This document shows positions 1 through 7,435 of a stretch of 42,290 nt of DNA, piece after piece. The notes under the pieces are model-generated. The model was not told the DNA's origin and searched no databases. It saw nothing but the letters and a program-made list of their open reading frames with translations. The DNA comes from an uncultured Erysipelotrichaceae bacterium (GTDB lineage Bacteria; Bacillota_I; Bacilli_A; RFN20; CAG-826): contig CADCPN010000005.1 in NCBI GenBank assembly GCA_902803375.1, positions 1 through 42,290 of the forward strand, written 5' to 3'. The position numbers and the translations under genes were made by a program. How positions within the stretch are numbered: position 1 is the first letter of the stretch; each line of letters begins with the position of its first letter.

Positions 1-1
1 A

Positions 2-328
2 AAAGCCTTTGAATTATTTACCGACGCATACAATCTCGGCGAGAACGAGGCGATTATCAATATCGGACTTTGCTATCTTCAAGGCAATGGCGTGAAAGAA
101 GACAAAAAAGAAGCGGTGAAATGCTTTAAGACAGCTGCCGAAAAGTACAGTTCGGGTATTGCGTATCACAATCTCGGAATCTGTTATGAAAACGGATTTG
201 GTGTGAGAAAAGACTATAAGAAAGCAATTGCAATGTATGGCAAAGCGGTAGAGAACGGCGAAAAAGCAGGGCTCGAAGCGATTAAGCGACTCTACTTAAA
301 AATGAATGTTTCGAATAGTGGAAAATAG
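2..328 (+). CDS. Sel1-repeat protein, 5' end outside window
   Basis: The reading frame is open from base 2 to the stop at 328, so this is the C-terminal part of a gene that begins before the window; the first ATG at 92 is probably internal. The translation shows tandem Sel1 (TPR-like) helical repeats: motifs such as NIGLCYLQGNGVKEDKKEAV, then HNLGICYENGFGVRKDYKKA, each with the usual LGxxYxxGxGVxxDxxKA pattern at about 36-residue spacing. Sel1 repeats mediate protein-protein contacts; in bacteria they occur in adaptor and stress proteins, with no enzyme activity of their own. A second Sel1 protein lies at 24862-25545, but the two are not close copies. The family call is secure; the biological role is unknown. 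Confidence 0.85.
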   Translation, partial: KAFELFTDAYNLGENEAIINIGLCYLQGNGVKEDKKEAVKCFKTAAEKYSSGIAYHNLGICYENGFGVRKDYKKAIAMYGKAVENGEKAGLEAIKRLYLKMNVSNSGK

Positions 329-705
329 TTTTTGAATCCCTTGTTTCTTGCTTTTGCTCATACATGAGCTGAAATTTTCCGTTATTTCGCTTGGCTTTAA
401 TATCTCCCGCAAATGCAACCTTTCTTGCGCATACTGCTTTGCCAGCGGTCGAAAGGACATAGAACGGCAAGCCTCGGCTTTATAAAACAGGGCGAGAATT
501 TGCCTTTTGATATTGCCACGATTTTCGAAGAATCTTGATTGGCGTACTATCATGGAAGCACGATTTGCGTTGACGATAATGCAATGGAGTCTGAGACGGT
601 GCAAGATATCCGTTTTCACCACAAGGCAAACGAAAGGAGACTCAGGAAACTGGGCCTCCTTGCGATTTTGGAGACTTTGTCTTCCAAGGTGCCAGCGAAG
701 TCGGA
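329..705. other. Gene-free stretch, no supported gene
   Basis: About 375 bases between the Sel1 gene and the small minus-strand gene. Short open frames exist on both strands, but none has a convincing start, ribosome binding site or recognisable family. Two overlapping minus-strand frames between about 300 and 620 have a protein-like composition and could be pieces of one decayed gene, but I cannot identify it. Confidence 0.5.
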
Positions 706-954
706 TCAGTGGAATACCTGCTCTTTGGGGAGGGCTTCGATGATGTCTTTAATGGGCGTGCCATCCAACTGAAAGTCGGGGATGGAGTCGGGAGAGGCGA
801 AGTCGGCCGTGAAGCCGTTGTCGCCCCCTATGCCGTAAACCCTTCCGTTCTCCTCGTCGTCTTTGATGAGGGAGATTGTGTAGAAGACGTCGCCGTGGTT
901 GAACGATACGTCGAACCCAGAGGTGACCAAATCAAGGAAATCGTTAATGCGCAT
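706..954 (-). CDS. Small acidic hypothetical protein, possible immunity-type partner
   Basis: An 82-residue acidic protein with no recognised family. The start is well supported: on the minus strand GAAAGGAGCAAGGCC precedes the ATG at 954, a strong Shine-Dalgarno at good spacing. The composition (FDVSFNHGDVFYTISLI, a glycine/aspartate-rich centre, IKDIIEALP near the end) is that of a compact folded domain. It overlaps by 11 bases the end of the upstream minus-strand coding remnant at 944-1147, which implies translational coupling. That remnant has the C-terminal tail style of phage head-morphogenesis or polymorphic-toxin proteins, and small acidic genes right after such tails are often immunity proteins. 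The immunity role is an inference from order and size only; a plain orphan gene is equally possible. Confidence 0.65.
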   Translation of the reverse strand: MRINDFLDLVTSGFDVSFNHGDVFYTISLIKDDEENGRVYGIGGDNGFTADFASPDSIPDFQLDGTPIKDIIEALPKEQVFH

Positions 955-1147
955 ATGGCCTTGCTCCTTTCTTCCTGACGATTTTGTTGCCTATCTCAAT
1001 TATATGTGTGTGGGGGACTTTGTGCGTGTTCGGCCGTCCGTGGTCGGTGTAGTTGACGTCCTTGTAAGCGTTCCCGTTTATCTTCTCTGGACACCTCTCC
1101 CCGATGGCGGATATCACCGATGAGAGATCTCCCGCACCTGGAGAAAG
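944..1147 (-). pseudogene. C-terminal remnant of a toxin-like or phage-like protein
   Basis: The minus-strand frame is open for 67 codons and ends at a TAA inside the start region of the next gene. It has no ATG, and an in-frame TAA sits just upstream at 1148-1150, so it is a fragment. The readable tail contains NGNAYKDVNYTDHGRPNTHK followed by VPHTH. In my memory this 'xDhxYTxHGxPxxHxxPHxH' pattern closes phage minor-head proteins and polymorphic-toxin-like proteins. Upstream at 1162-1181 lies a 7-bp hairpin (GCTTGCC, loop, GGCAAGC) that may mark the junction of the deletion. The call as a remnant is moderately sure; the exact parent family is not. Confidence 0.5.
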
Positions 1148-1247
1148 TTAGGCGGGCAAATGCTTGCCAAACACGGCAAGCCCAATGCTATTTCTCATCC
1201 TTCTTCCTTCGCTTATCTATTGGGCGGCAATTTCGAAAATCGCCTAG

Positions 1248-1281
1248 AAAAAAACTCTTCCCTGCTTCATACAAGGAAGAG
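1248..1281 (-). terminator. Rho-independent terminator of the VUT-SDR operon
   Basis: On the minus strand, just past the SDR stop: CTCTTCC, a 13-base loop, GGAAGAG, then TTTTTTT. Confidence 0.75.
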
Positions 1282-1291
1282 CGGCTGGCTA

Positions 1292-1960
1292 CTATTGAAA
1301 TTCGGGCCATACGAAGGTGCAGTTGAGGTCTTTCTCGCCGTTATCGATTAAGATGTCTTGCCCTGAGCAGGACTTATTGATGAGCGTGAGGAAGTAGACC
1401 CAATCTCCGGCCTCTTCTAGGCTCACCCATTTCTTTAATGGGGTGACGTCCATGATCGCCTTCCAGCATTTCTCGTCATTCATGACCTCATCGTTAAGGG
1501 AGGTGAGAACGCCGCCGAAGCTGATGGAGTTGCAGGTTGCCTTATATTGCTTAGCCAGCCTCCATGCCACGTTTTTGGCATAGCCAAGAAGCCCTGCCTT
1601 CGAAGCGCTATATTCGGCGAACTCGAAGCCGGTGTGCGCGCTGGAAGAAGCGTTGATGAGAACGGATTTGATGGCGGGGTTGAACGCGTATTTCTCAACG
1701 ACGTTCATGCTGCCCATCAAGTTGATCTTGATCTCATCATGCCCCTGCACGCCTGCATTGGAGAAGAGGTATTCCACCCCGTCGATGTCGGGAAGGGAAC
1801 TTTTCTTTGAGACATCGGCGATATAGTGGTGGTAATGCGGATTATCGATGGAGGACGGCTTGATATCGAGCCCATAGACCTCGTGGCCCATGGATAGGAA
1901 CTTTTCGGCAGCGGCTTTGCCGATGCCAGAGCTGGTGCCGGAAATTAAGACTTTGCTCAT
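1292..1960 (-). CDS. SDR-family NAD(P)-dependent oxidoreductase
   Basis: A 222-residue short-chain dehydrogenase/reductase, slightly shorter than the usual 240-260. The N-terminal Rossmann glycine motif is SGTSSGIG (about residues 7-14), an acidic residue follows in YGLDIK (NAD preference possible), FSNAGV is the NAG motif, and YSASK supplies the catalytic Tyr and Lys with a Ser-rich NASSS strand ahead. The substrate cannot be read from the sequence. The ATG overlaps the TGA of the upstream VUT gene (ATGA), so the two are translated together. No known queuosine step needs an SDR, so the pairing with a queuosine-precursor transporter may be only transcriptional. A terminator follows at 1248-1281. 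Confidence 0.9.
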   Translation of the reverse strand: MSKVLISGTSSGIGKAAAEKFLSMGHEVYGLDIKPSSIDNPHYHHYIADVSKKSSLPDIDGVEYLFSNAGVQGHDEIKINLMGSMNVVEKYAFNPAIKSVLINASSSAHTGFEFAEYSASKAGLLGYAKNVAWRLAKQYKATCNSISFGGVLTSLNDEVMNDEKCWKAIMDVTPLKKWVSLEEAGDWVYFLTLINKSCSGQDILIDNGEKDLNCTFVWPEFQ

Positions 1961-2787
1961 TTCGCCTCCTCAAGCTTAGCTTCGGACTCCATATATTTAA
2001 CGCCAATGTGGTTCTTATCCCAATTCTTGGAGATTGCGAAGGTGATCGGAAGGAAGAGTAGCTCGAGGACGATCTCAAGGATGGCGCCATCGAGGGAGCA
2101 CATCGCCGCGCTGACCCAGGTCCAGCCAAAGAACTTGACGGAGACGAGGGCGGCGAAGACGAAGTTATCGACGAACTGACCGAAGAAAGAAGAGGTGGCG
2201 GAAGCGGTGAAATAGCCCCAATATTTGTTGCCATGCTTCGCCTCGATCTTCTTTAGGACGAATTCCTGGGTGAAGTTATTGACGATTAATCCGCAGGCAG
2301 AGGCGATGGCGCTCCCGATGATGACATACCAGACGTTGCCCATGACTTCGTTGAGGGCACTTCCGACGGCAGCGAAGGTCTTTTCGTCATCGAGATAGTT
2401 GAACTGCGGGCTCCAGGTACCCGGGGTGATGGAGACGAGGGATAGCAAGAGGCTGATGAATAAAGACAAAAATAGGGCGGTAAGGTTAACGCGAAGCGCA
2501 TGCTTGGCGCCGAATTGCTTGGTGAGAAGGTCGCCAGATAGGAAGCCAACCCAGCTTAGCAAGATTCCGGCGTCCTGAATGAGCCAGAAGTGGTTGGTGC
2601 CGGGGATCGGCAATTCGATGATCGCCTTGTTGGCCAGGATGTTCATAAGAATCATCGCGACGCTGATGAGGGCCAAGACCATGCCTGGCACACTGCGAAG
2701 GGTCTTAACCCATTGCCGTGGGCTAAAGAAATCCCTTAGCCCGAGGCCTAGCTTTTTCCAAAAGCCAGGCTTCCTTGCTTTTTCCAT
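1957..2787 (-). CDS. VUT family transporter (putative queuosine precursor transporter)
   Basis: A 276-residue polytopic membrane protein of the VUT/YhhQ type. Several hydrophobic helices begin after a basic N-terminal region of about 30 residues (KARKPGFWKKLG...). The signature SSFFGQFVDNFVFAA (about residues 200-215) matches the conserved FGQxxDT/N segment of the family. Family members import preQ0, preQ1 or queuine for tRNA queuosine synthesis. The start has a strong AAGGAGG Shine-Dalgarno at 2795-2801. The leader upstream contains two abutting hairpins and an A-rich tail that end at this Shine-Dalgarno, in keeping with a riboswitch. The SDR gene follows with a 4-base overlap. The N-terminal extension is longer than in E. 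coli YhhQ. Family call firm; substrate is inferred. Confidence 0.88.
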   Translation of the reverse strand: MEKARKPGFWKKLGLGLRDFFSPRQWVKTLRSVPGMVLALISVAMILMNILANKAIIELPIPGTNHFWLIQDAGILLSWVGFLSGDLLTKQFGAKHALRVNLTALFLSLFISLLLSLVSITPGTWSPQFNYLDDEKTFAAVGSALNEVMGNVWYVIIGSAIASACGLIVNNFTQEFVLKKIEAKHGNKYWGYFTASATSSFFGQFVDNFVFAALVSVKFFGWTWVSAAMCSLDGAILEIVLELLFLPITFAISKNWDKNHIGVKYMESEAKLEEAK

Positions 2788-2794
2788 AAAAAAA

Positions 2795-2872
2795 TCCTCC
2801 TTGGTTTTAGTTTTTTTCGCGCAGGATTTTAGAAAGATGTCGAACTGCGCGTCGGCTACTAGCTTTCGCCGA
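2795..2872 (-). promoter_or_regulatory. Structured leader of the VUT gene, candidate preQ1-type riboswitch
   Basis: On the minus strand two hairpins abut: TCGGC-11 nt-GCCGA (2872 to 2852), then CGCGCAG-20 nt-CTGCGCG (2851 to 2818). They are followed by an A-rich tail AAAAAAACTAAAACC and the AAGGAGG ribosome binding site. The first loop contains UAGU, which can pair with ACUA of the tail to form a pseudoknot. A stem, an A-rich tail and the ribosome binding site are typical of preQ1 riboswitches, but the conserved loop bases do not match the class I or II consensus I know. It is therefore only a candidate. Confidence 0.4.
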
Positions 2873-2976
2873 GTGGAATTTTTTGCATGCCTTTATCTTT
2901 AAAGGCGGACAAATAATGCTCTTCTTGCCCTAGAAATACAAGGAAGAGTCAAAATTGGTTGATTTGTTTAAAAAAA

Positions 2977-3039
2977 TTCCTTTATCAAAAATGGCAATAT
3001 TGATAAAGAAGATGGATGATTCAAAGGCTGCTTTATCAA
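2977..3039. repeat. Downstream copy of the fic operator array
   Basis: Bases 2977-3010 are identical to 4252-4285 (34 of 34) on the other side of fic. The core is a palindrome, TTTATCAA-N11-TTGATAAA (2981-3007). A third half-site TTTATCAA at 3032-3039 overlaps the fic stop codon. The third half-site is 51 bases from the first in both flanks, although the spacer between differs. Confidence 0.9.
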
Positions 3040-4238
3040 AGACGGAAAGCGTCTTCGTTAAGGGAGTAATAGAGAGATTTGGAGATTTTCTCTTTTTTGA
3101 GGAGGCCCGCTCTGCTTAGGCTCGATAATGCCCTATCGATTGTGGCTTTGCCTTTGCCTAACTTAGCAGCGAGTTCGGTGGAGCTATAGCCATTAAAGGA
3201 GAAGACGCTTGGCGGAATAAGAACGATAAGCACTTCTTTGTCCCTGCTGGATAAGGAACCGCTCTTTTCGATTTGGCTTTGGAGAGAAGCCATCTTCGCC
3301 TTCGACTCTTCGATATAGGCGAGATTGTGGTCGATGCCTTCTTTCAATAACGAGAGAAAGGGGTAGACGAATGTGGAAAGGTCGCCGTGATTTCTGACGT
3401 CTTCGGTCTCCTCAAAGGCCTTGTAGTAGCGCGCCTTCTTCCTGGAGATCGCAGGAGATAGGCAGAAGCAGGAGGAAAGCTTTCCCTCCGTTAAGAAGAA
3501 AAGCGAAAGCAAATAACGACCGAGCCTGCCGTTACCATCATAGAAGGGGTGGGTGTACTCATAGATGAAGTGGAAGATCGCGGCCCTGATGAAGACGGGG
3601 ATGCTCTTTTCTTGGCAGATGGAGAGGGCGGTGGCGATGTTCGCCTGCAGCGTCGCCTCGCCATAAGGCGGCTTATGGTATTCCTTAACGCCATCGGTGA
3701 TGGAGACGCCTTTGGCCCGATATAGCTTTCCGTCTGGATAGTTTTCTTTCTCTATGCTTTGGAGAATCACCGAATCGTAGATTTGCCGGACTTCTTCGTT
3801 GGAGGTGGGGAAAGAGGGCTTATTCTCACTTAAAAGGGAGTCATAGCCTTTGGCAATGCTGATGACTTTGGAGTTGCTGGAGGATTTAGCTTCCAGCAAG
3901 GCATCTTGAACTTCCTTCTGTGTGGAATGAATGTTTTCCAATGAGTTGGTGGCGAGTATTTCCTCACATAGGCTATGGCGATAGAATGCCTGCTTCGCCT
4001 CCAAAGGGAGGGCGTTAAGCTCAGCGTTCAGCGTCCCGTCTTTTTCAGCGAGATCGACCAAAAGATTCGTTAGGCTTGGATCGAGGAACAGGAAAGACTG
4101 TTCTCCGTGAATAGAGAAATCGAAAGTCTCCGTGTACGGGGAATTCTTGCGCGCGCTTAAATATTCCTCAAATTCTTTTGGGGATAAGATAGCGAATTGG
4201 CGAAAGGTCGAAATGTATTTCCCGTTTTGCTTTTCCAT
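3036..4238 (-). CDS. Fic family protein with C-terminal winged helix (auto-inhibited AMPylase type)
   Basis: A 400-residue Fic/DOC protein. The Fic motif HPFYDGNGRLGRY lies near residue 230 and has all catalytic residues (His, Asp/Asn, Arg). At about residues 97-102 TNSLEN fits the inhibitory motif [S/T]xxxE[G/N], placing it in class II, where the Glu blocks ATP binding intramolecularly. Residues about 335-395 form a winged helix (STELAAKLGKGKATIDRALS). Such proteins transfer AMP to protein targets, and the HTH suggests DNA binding and self-regulation. The promoter has TATAAT at 4245-4250, six bases before the ATG, with no Shine-Dalgarno, so the mRNA looks leaderless. A palindromic operator covers the -35/spacer, and an identical 34-bp copy sits beyond the stop. 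No partner gene is adjacent. Confidence 0.92.
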   Translation of the reverse strand: MEKQNGKYISTFRQFAILSPKEFEEYLSARKNSPYTETFDFSIHGEQSFLFLDPSLTNLLVDLAEKDGTLNAELNALPLEAKQAFYRHSLCEEILATNSLENIHSTQKEVQDALLEAKSSSNSKVISIAKGYDSLLSENKPSFPTSNEEVRQIYDSVILQSIEKENYPDGKLYRAKGVSITDGVKEYHKPPYGEATLQANIATALSICQEKSIPVFIRAAIFHFIYEYTHPFYDGNGRLGRYLLSLFFLTEGKLSSCFCLSPAISRKKARYYKAFEETEDVRNHGDLSTFVYPFLSLLKEGIDHNLAYIEESKAKMASLQSQIEKSGSLSSRDKEVLIVLIPPSVFSFNGYSSTELAAKLGKGKATIDRALSSLSRAGLLKKEKISKSLYYSLNEDAFRL

Positions 4239-4244
4239 ATCGGA

Positions 4245-4272
4245 ATTATATTTCCTTTATCAAAAATGGCAA
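4245..4272 (-). promoter_or_regulatory. fic promoter
   Basis: Minus strand: -35 TTGCCA (4272-4267), 16-base spacer, -10 TATAAT (4250-4245), then TCCGAT and ATG. The TTTATCAA/TTGATAAA palindrome straddles the -35 and most of the spacer, so a bound regulator would block polymerase. Confidence 0.65.
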
Positions 4273-4314
4273 TATTGATAAAGAAAACTTCCAAAAATGG
4301 CCTTCCTTTATCAA
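4252..4314. repeat. Promoter copy of the fic operator array
   Basis: Identical over 4252-4285 to 2977-3010. Palindrome half-sites are at 4256-4263 and 4275-4282. A third half-site TTTATCAA at 4307-4314 keeps the same 51-base offset from the first as in the downstream copy. Confidence 0.9.
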
Positions 4315-4346
4315 ATAAAAGGAAAGGAGCCCATTTCGGGGCTCCT
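4312..4346 (-). terminator. Terminator after hemolysin III gene
   Basis: Minus strand: AGGAGCCC, 6-base loop, GGGCTCCT, then TTCCTTTTATTTG. It separates the hemolysin III transcript from fic. The tail overlaps the outermost fic half-site. Confidence 0.75.
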
Positions 4347-4361
4347 GAGGTATTCCTGTTT

Positions 4362-5288
4362 TTAGAAGACGTAAAGGTAGATGCCGATCCACATGAATAT
4401 GGCGGCGAGTAGGACGACGAGGTGCCAGATGAAATGGGCCACCGGCTTTTTCCTCAAGGCGGCGAAGGGAATCATGCCAAGCGTATAGGTGACGCCTCCC
4501 GCGATGATCCAAAGGAATAAGGGGAGGGTCTCATTGATCCAAGTAGGAATGAACATGATGGCGCTCCAGCCAATCACGAAATAGAGGGTGAAGTGAAGCC
4601 ATCTTAATCTGCCGGGGCCGAATATTGCGACGAAGGTGATGCCAGTGATGATAAGCGCCCAGACGGCCATGAAGAAGGCGATGCCCCAAGTCTCTCCTAA
4701 GACTCCGAATAAGGGGTGCTGCCCCATATAGAGAAGGTATAAAGGAGTGAGCGTCCCGCCGATCTCTAGATAGATGGAGGAGTAGTCGAAGCGGCGGAAG
4801 ATTCTCTTTACGGTCGATCCGCCTCTAAAGGCGTGATAGAGGCAGCTAAAAAGCATCTGGAAGAAGAAGCAGCATCCATAGATGATGGCGGCGGTCAAAC
4901 TCCAGCCATCGCGCGACTTCAAGACCATCAGGATAAGCGCGACTAGGCCAATGCCCGCGCCGAGGCCATGGCTTATGGAATTGCCGATCTCTTCCAATAG
5001 CCCTCTTCTAGGGGCTTCGTTCATCGCGGCATGACGCTTTCTCGCATCGACCTTATTCGCGTATTTCTGGGCCTTTAAAGGGGAGCGCAGCTCTAATTTC
5101 TTGATCTTGTAGCTATCTTTTAGGTCGCGGAGCTGCTCGCGTTTCTGGTCTTTGATCGCGTTCTTCGCGCGGATGTATTCCAAGTCTAAGGCATCGTATT
5201 CCTTCGCCAGCTCTTTGTATCTTTTCTTAGAAGGAACAACTTCAGTTGCCCCTTCGACTTTCTTCTTTTCTTCCATATAGTTCACCAT
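4362..5288 (-). CDS. Hemolysin III / PAQR family membrane protein with coiled-coil N-terminus
   Basis: A 308-residue protein in two parts. Residues 1 to about 95 are highly charged and coiled-coil-like (repeated K/E/R/D, e.g. KELAKEYDALDLEYIRAKN). The rest is a seven-helix Hly-III/PAQR domain with the conserved zinc-site signatures: ISHGLGA with the preceding EEIG (about 98-108), SCLYHAF (about 150), and HFIWHLVV near the C-terminus. Family members are membrane hydrolase-like proteins; a true hemolysin role is doubtful. Typical bacterial members are about 210 residues, so the coiled-coil N-terminus is extra and may mediate assembly. The ATG at 5288 has no clear Shine-Dalgarno; an ATG four codons later is an alternative. 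A near-palindrome lies directly upstream at 5291-5310. Confidence 0.88.
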   Translation of the reverse strand: MVNYMEEKKKVEGATEVVPSKKRYKELAKEYDALDLEYIRAKNAIKDQKREQLRDLKDSYKIKKLELRSPLKAQKYANKVDARKRHAAMNEAPRRGLLEEIGNSISHGLGAGIGLVALILMVLKSRDGWSLTAAIIYGCCFFFQMLFSCLYHAFRGGSTVKRIFRRFDYSSIYLEIGGTLTPLYLLYMGQHPLFGVLGETWGIAFFMAVWALIITGITFVAIFGPGRLRWLHFTLYFVIGWSAIMFIPTWINETLPLFLWIIAGGVTYTLGMIPFAALRKKPVAHFIWHLVVLLAAIFMWIGIYLYVF

Positions 5289-5290
5289 TG

Positions 5291-5310
5291 TGGAAAATCA
5301 TGTTTTTCCA
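5291..5310. promoter_or_regulatory. Near-palindrome upstream of hemolysin III gene
   Basis: TGGAAAA-N6-TTTTCCA, immediately before the start codon. This is the right size for a dimeric repressor site. The regulator is unknown. Confidence 0.4.
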
Positions 5311-5459
5311 ACGCGAAAACATTCTATCTCGTTTTGAATACTAGATACAGGGAAAAGGTCTGCTTTGTAAGGGAATTTCGAAATAGCCAAGATAGGCCTT
5401 CCTCCCCGGCCGCTTCCATCCTAGAAGAGGCGAATTCGTCTAGATTTTGCTGTTAGAAA

Positions 5460-6029
5460 TTACCAGAACAAGTTCCGGCAAAGCCCATTTTCTACATAGG
5501 GCTTGGCGATAAGGACCTTGTCTTCCTCTAGCTCTAATTCGGGGTAGATTCCGTAATTGGTGAACCCCATCTTCTCAAAGAAAGCCAATAGCCGCTGGTT
5601 ATCGGCGCTGACCGCGGCTGCCCAAGTTGCCTGGGCATAACGGTTCTCCATATCCTTCACCATCTCCTTGCCAACTTGCTTCTTTTGGAAGCTAGGGTCA
5701 ACGAAGATGAAGAGGATGGCCATCGTGGGCTCGCCGCGATAATTGAGCTTATCGAGGAGATCGTAGGTCTTTGAGGAGGAGTGGGTCTTTGGGAAAAGCG
5801 CCTCTTCGATAGAGAAGGAGACCTCAATGGCCCCAAGCACCCTTTTGTTCTCTTTGCTGACATAGACGCGCCCCGCCTCGACCTCTTCTTCGATATGGGA
5901 TTGCCAAAAGGAAAGGTCGCTTAGGTCTTTATAGCCCAAACAGGCGTTATCCACGGATACCCTCCTTAGGCATTTTAGTAGGCTAGGCAAATCTTCTATC
6001 TTGGCTTTGACGATCTTTCTCATATGCAA
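5460..6029 (-). CDS. GNAT family N-acetyltransferase
   Basis: A 189-residue (or 187 from the second ATG at 6023) GNAT-fold protein. Features seen: an N-terminal beta-alpha unit (VKAKIEDLPSLLKCLRR), the central strand MAILFIFVDPSFQKKQVGKEM with the Q/RxxGxG/A-like acetyl-CoA loop (QKKQVGKEM), and the C-terminal motif NQRLLAFFEKMGFTNYG typical of GNATs (N...FYEKxGF). It transfers an acetyl group from acetyl-CoA to an unknown substrate, small amine or protein. It stands alone between hemolysin III and the divergent 6152 operon. No strong Shine-Dalgarno is visible before either ATG. Confidence 0.85.
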   Translation of the reverse strand: MHMRKIVKAKIEDLPSLLKCLRRVSVDNACLGYKDLSDLSFWQSHIEEEVEAGRVYVSKENKRVLGAIEVSFSIEEALFPKTHSSSKTYDLLDKLNYRGEPTMAILFIFVDPSFQKKQVGKEMVKDMENRYAQATWAAAVSADNQRLLAFFEKMGFTNYGIYPELELEEDKVLIAKPYVENGLCRNLFW

Positions 6030-6151
6030 GGTAGTCTAAAAGAATAAAGCGTCAATTGGTAGGCATTTGACCGAAGCAAAAGGCGTTCTTCTCTTTTTCT
6101 CTCCCCTTTAGGGGCTACAATAGACAAGAACATCAATAGGAGGAAAACACC

Positions 6152-7435
6152 ATGGCCAAAGACAATAGCCAATTCACGTACAAAGCCAATGAAAGGGCAG
6201 GCGAATTCCTCCTTGCCAACGATTCCTCTCTCCCCGCCTACGCCGAGGTTTTCATTGACATCGATTCCCGTCTCAAGGGGATGAGTGAGATCGAGGAGGA
6301 TTCCCATACTTGCTTCTATCCTTCCACCTATGAGGAGGAAGAAGGGGAAAGGGTTGCCAGGGCCAACTATCGGAGGTCTGACTTCCTTCTCCCCGCCGCC
6401 ATCGTCGATGAGGAGACTTTCAAAGTCATCTCCTTCTTGCTGGTGGATAGAATCAACCATAACCGCGCCTTCGTCCTCTCCTATAAGACCCTTAAGGTCC
6501 TCTTCGCCATCTATAACGGCTGGAAGGTCGTGGAGGAAGTGCTCCCCGAATCTAGCGAAGTCTTCCTCGATGCCATCGGCATGAATGCCATTGCCGCCCC
6601 TACCTCTAGCTATTCTGCCCCGGTAAAGGCGGTTAAAAACCTTGGCTATGCCATAGCTCGCCCTAGCGAAGATGAAGAAGACGAAGAGGATGACGTCGAA
6701 ATCGAAGTCGCCCGCCCTGCCTTTGAGGCCTCCTCAAAAAAAGGCGTCCGCAACCTTGGCGTCTCCTTTGCCATCCGTAACGACGATGAAGAGGAAGAAG
6801 ATGACGACGACCTGGTAATACCCGTTGCCCGCCCCTCTTTCTCCGCCTCTTCTTCTAAGAAGCCAAGGAACCTCGATGATCCAAAGCCCTATGTCCATAA
6901 AAACAAAAGGAATGCGAGTATTGCCACCCCTTCCTTTACCCCAACTTCTTCTAGAAAGCCCCGCACCATCGCGGATGAGGAGCCTACCTTTGCTAAGCCT
7001 TCCCCCGTTATCGATAGCGAGGAAGAAGACGCCCCGCTAGAGATCAAAGTGCAAGCCCCGAAGTTCACCCCAGCCTCCCATAAGAAGCCGAGGAACCTTA
7101 ACGCTAGGCCGCTTTCCCCAAAGCCTTCTGCTGCCATAACTAAGGAAAAGACGGAGGGAGAGGCAGTCGATAGCAAAGCGAAGAAGCCTAAAAGCCTTAA
7201 CGCCAAACTCAATAATCCTAAGCTTGTGGAAAATAAGGCTGCTATGGAACAGGCAAAGCCCCTCGAGCAGCCAAAGAGCGGGGAAGAGAATAAGAAGAAA
7301 GGTGAAGAGGAAGACCTTAGCATTGATTTCTCTGGCTTCCGCAAATCCATCTCCGCTGGATTGGGCAGGCCCCTAACTAGAGAAGAAGAGCTTGAGCTGA
7401 TGTTTGGCTCCACCAGAAAGAAGAAAACCAAGTAA
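6152..7435 (+). CDS. Unknown protein with acidic tracts and repeated xPxF-SSKKPRNL-type motifs
   Basis: A 427-residue protein I do not recognise. Residues 1 to about 150 look like a folded alpha/beta domain. From there to about 360 the chain is low-complexity: acidic runs (EDEEDEEDDVEIE; NDDEEEEDDDD) alternate with a short basic repeat, seen as ARPAFEASSKKGVRNL, ARPSFSASSSKKPRNL, ATPSFTPTSSRKPRTI, APKFTPASHKKPRNL and weaker copies. The C-terminus has a last helix with REEELELMFG. This is the layout of a disordered tether with repeated peptide docking sites. The start has a strong AGGAGG (6139-6144). The stop overlaps the ATG of the Vsr-NUDIX gene (TAATG), so the two are coupled, which makes a DNA-repair or DNA-binding role conceivable. 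Function unknown. Confidence 0.85.
   Translation: MAKDNSQFTYKANERAGEFLLANDSSLPAYAEVFIDIDSRLKGMSEIEEDSHTCFYPSTYEEEEGERVARANYRRSDFLLPAAIVDEETFKVISFLLVDRINHNRAFVLSYKTLKVLFAIYNGWKVVEEVLPESSEVFLDAIGMNAIAAPTSSYSAPVKAVKNLGYAIARPSEDEEDEEDDVEIEVARPAFEASSKKGVRNLGVSFAIRNDDEEEEDDDDLVIPVARPSFSASSSKKPRNLDDPKPYVHKNKRNASIATPSFTPTSSRKPRTIADEEPTFAKPSPVIDSEEEDAPLEIKVQAPKFTPASHKKPRNLNARPLSPKPSAAITKEKTEGEAVDSKAKKPKSLNAKLNNPKLVENKAAMEQAKPLEQPKSGEENKKKGEEEDLSIDFSGFRKSISAGLGRPLTREEELELMFGSTRKKKTK

Noticed and set aside
6067-6121. TTGACC and TACAAT as a promoter for the 6152 operon
   Set aside because: The two elements are 43 bases apart, far from the 16-18 base spacing; TACAAT alone may be a -10, but no -35 fits.
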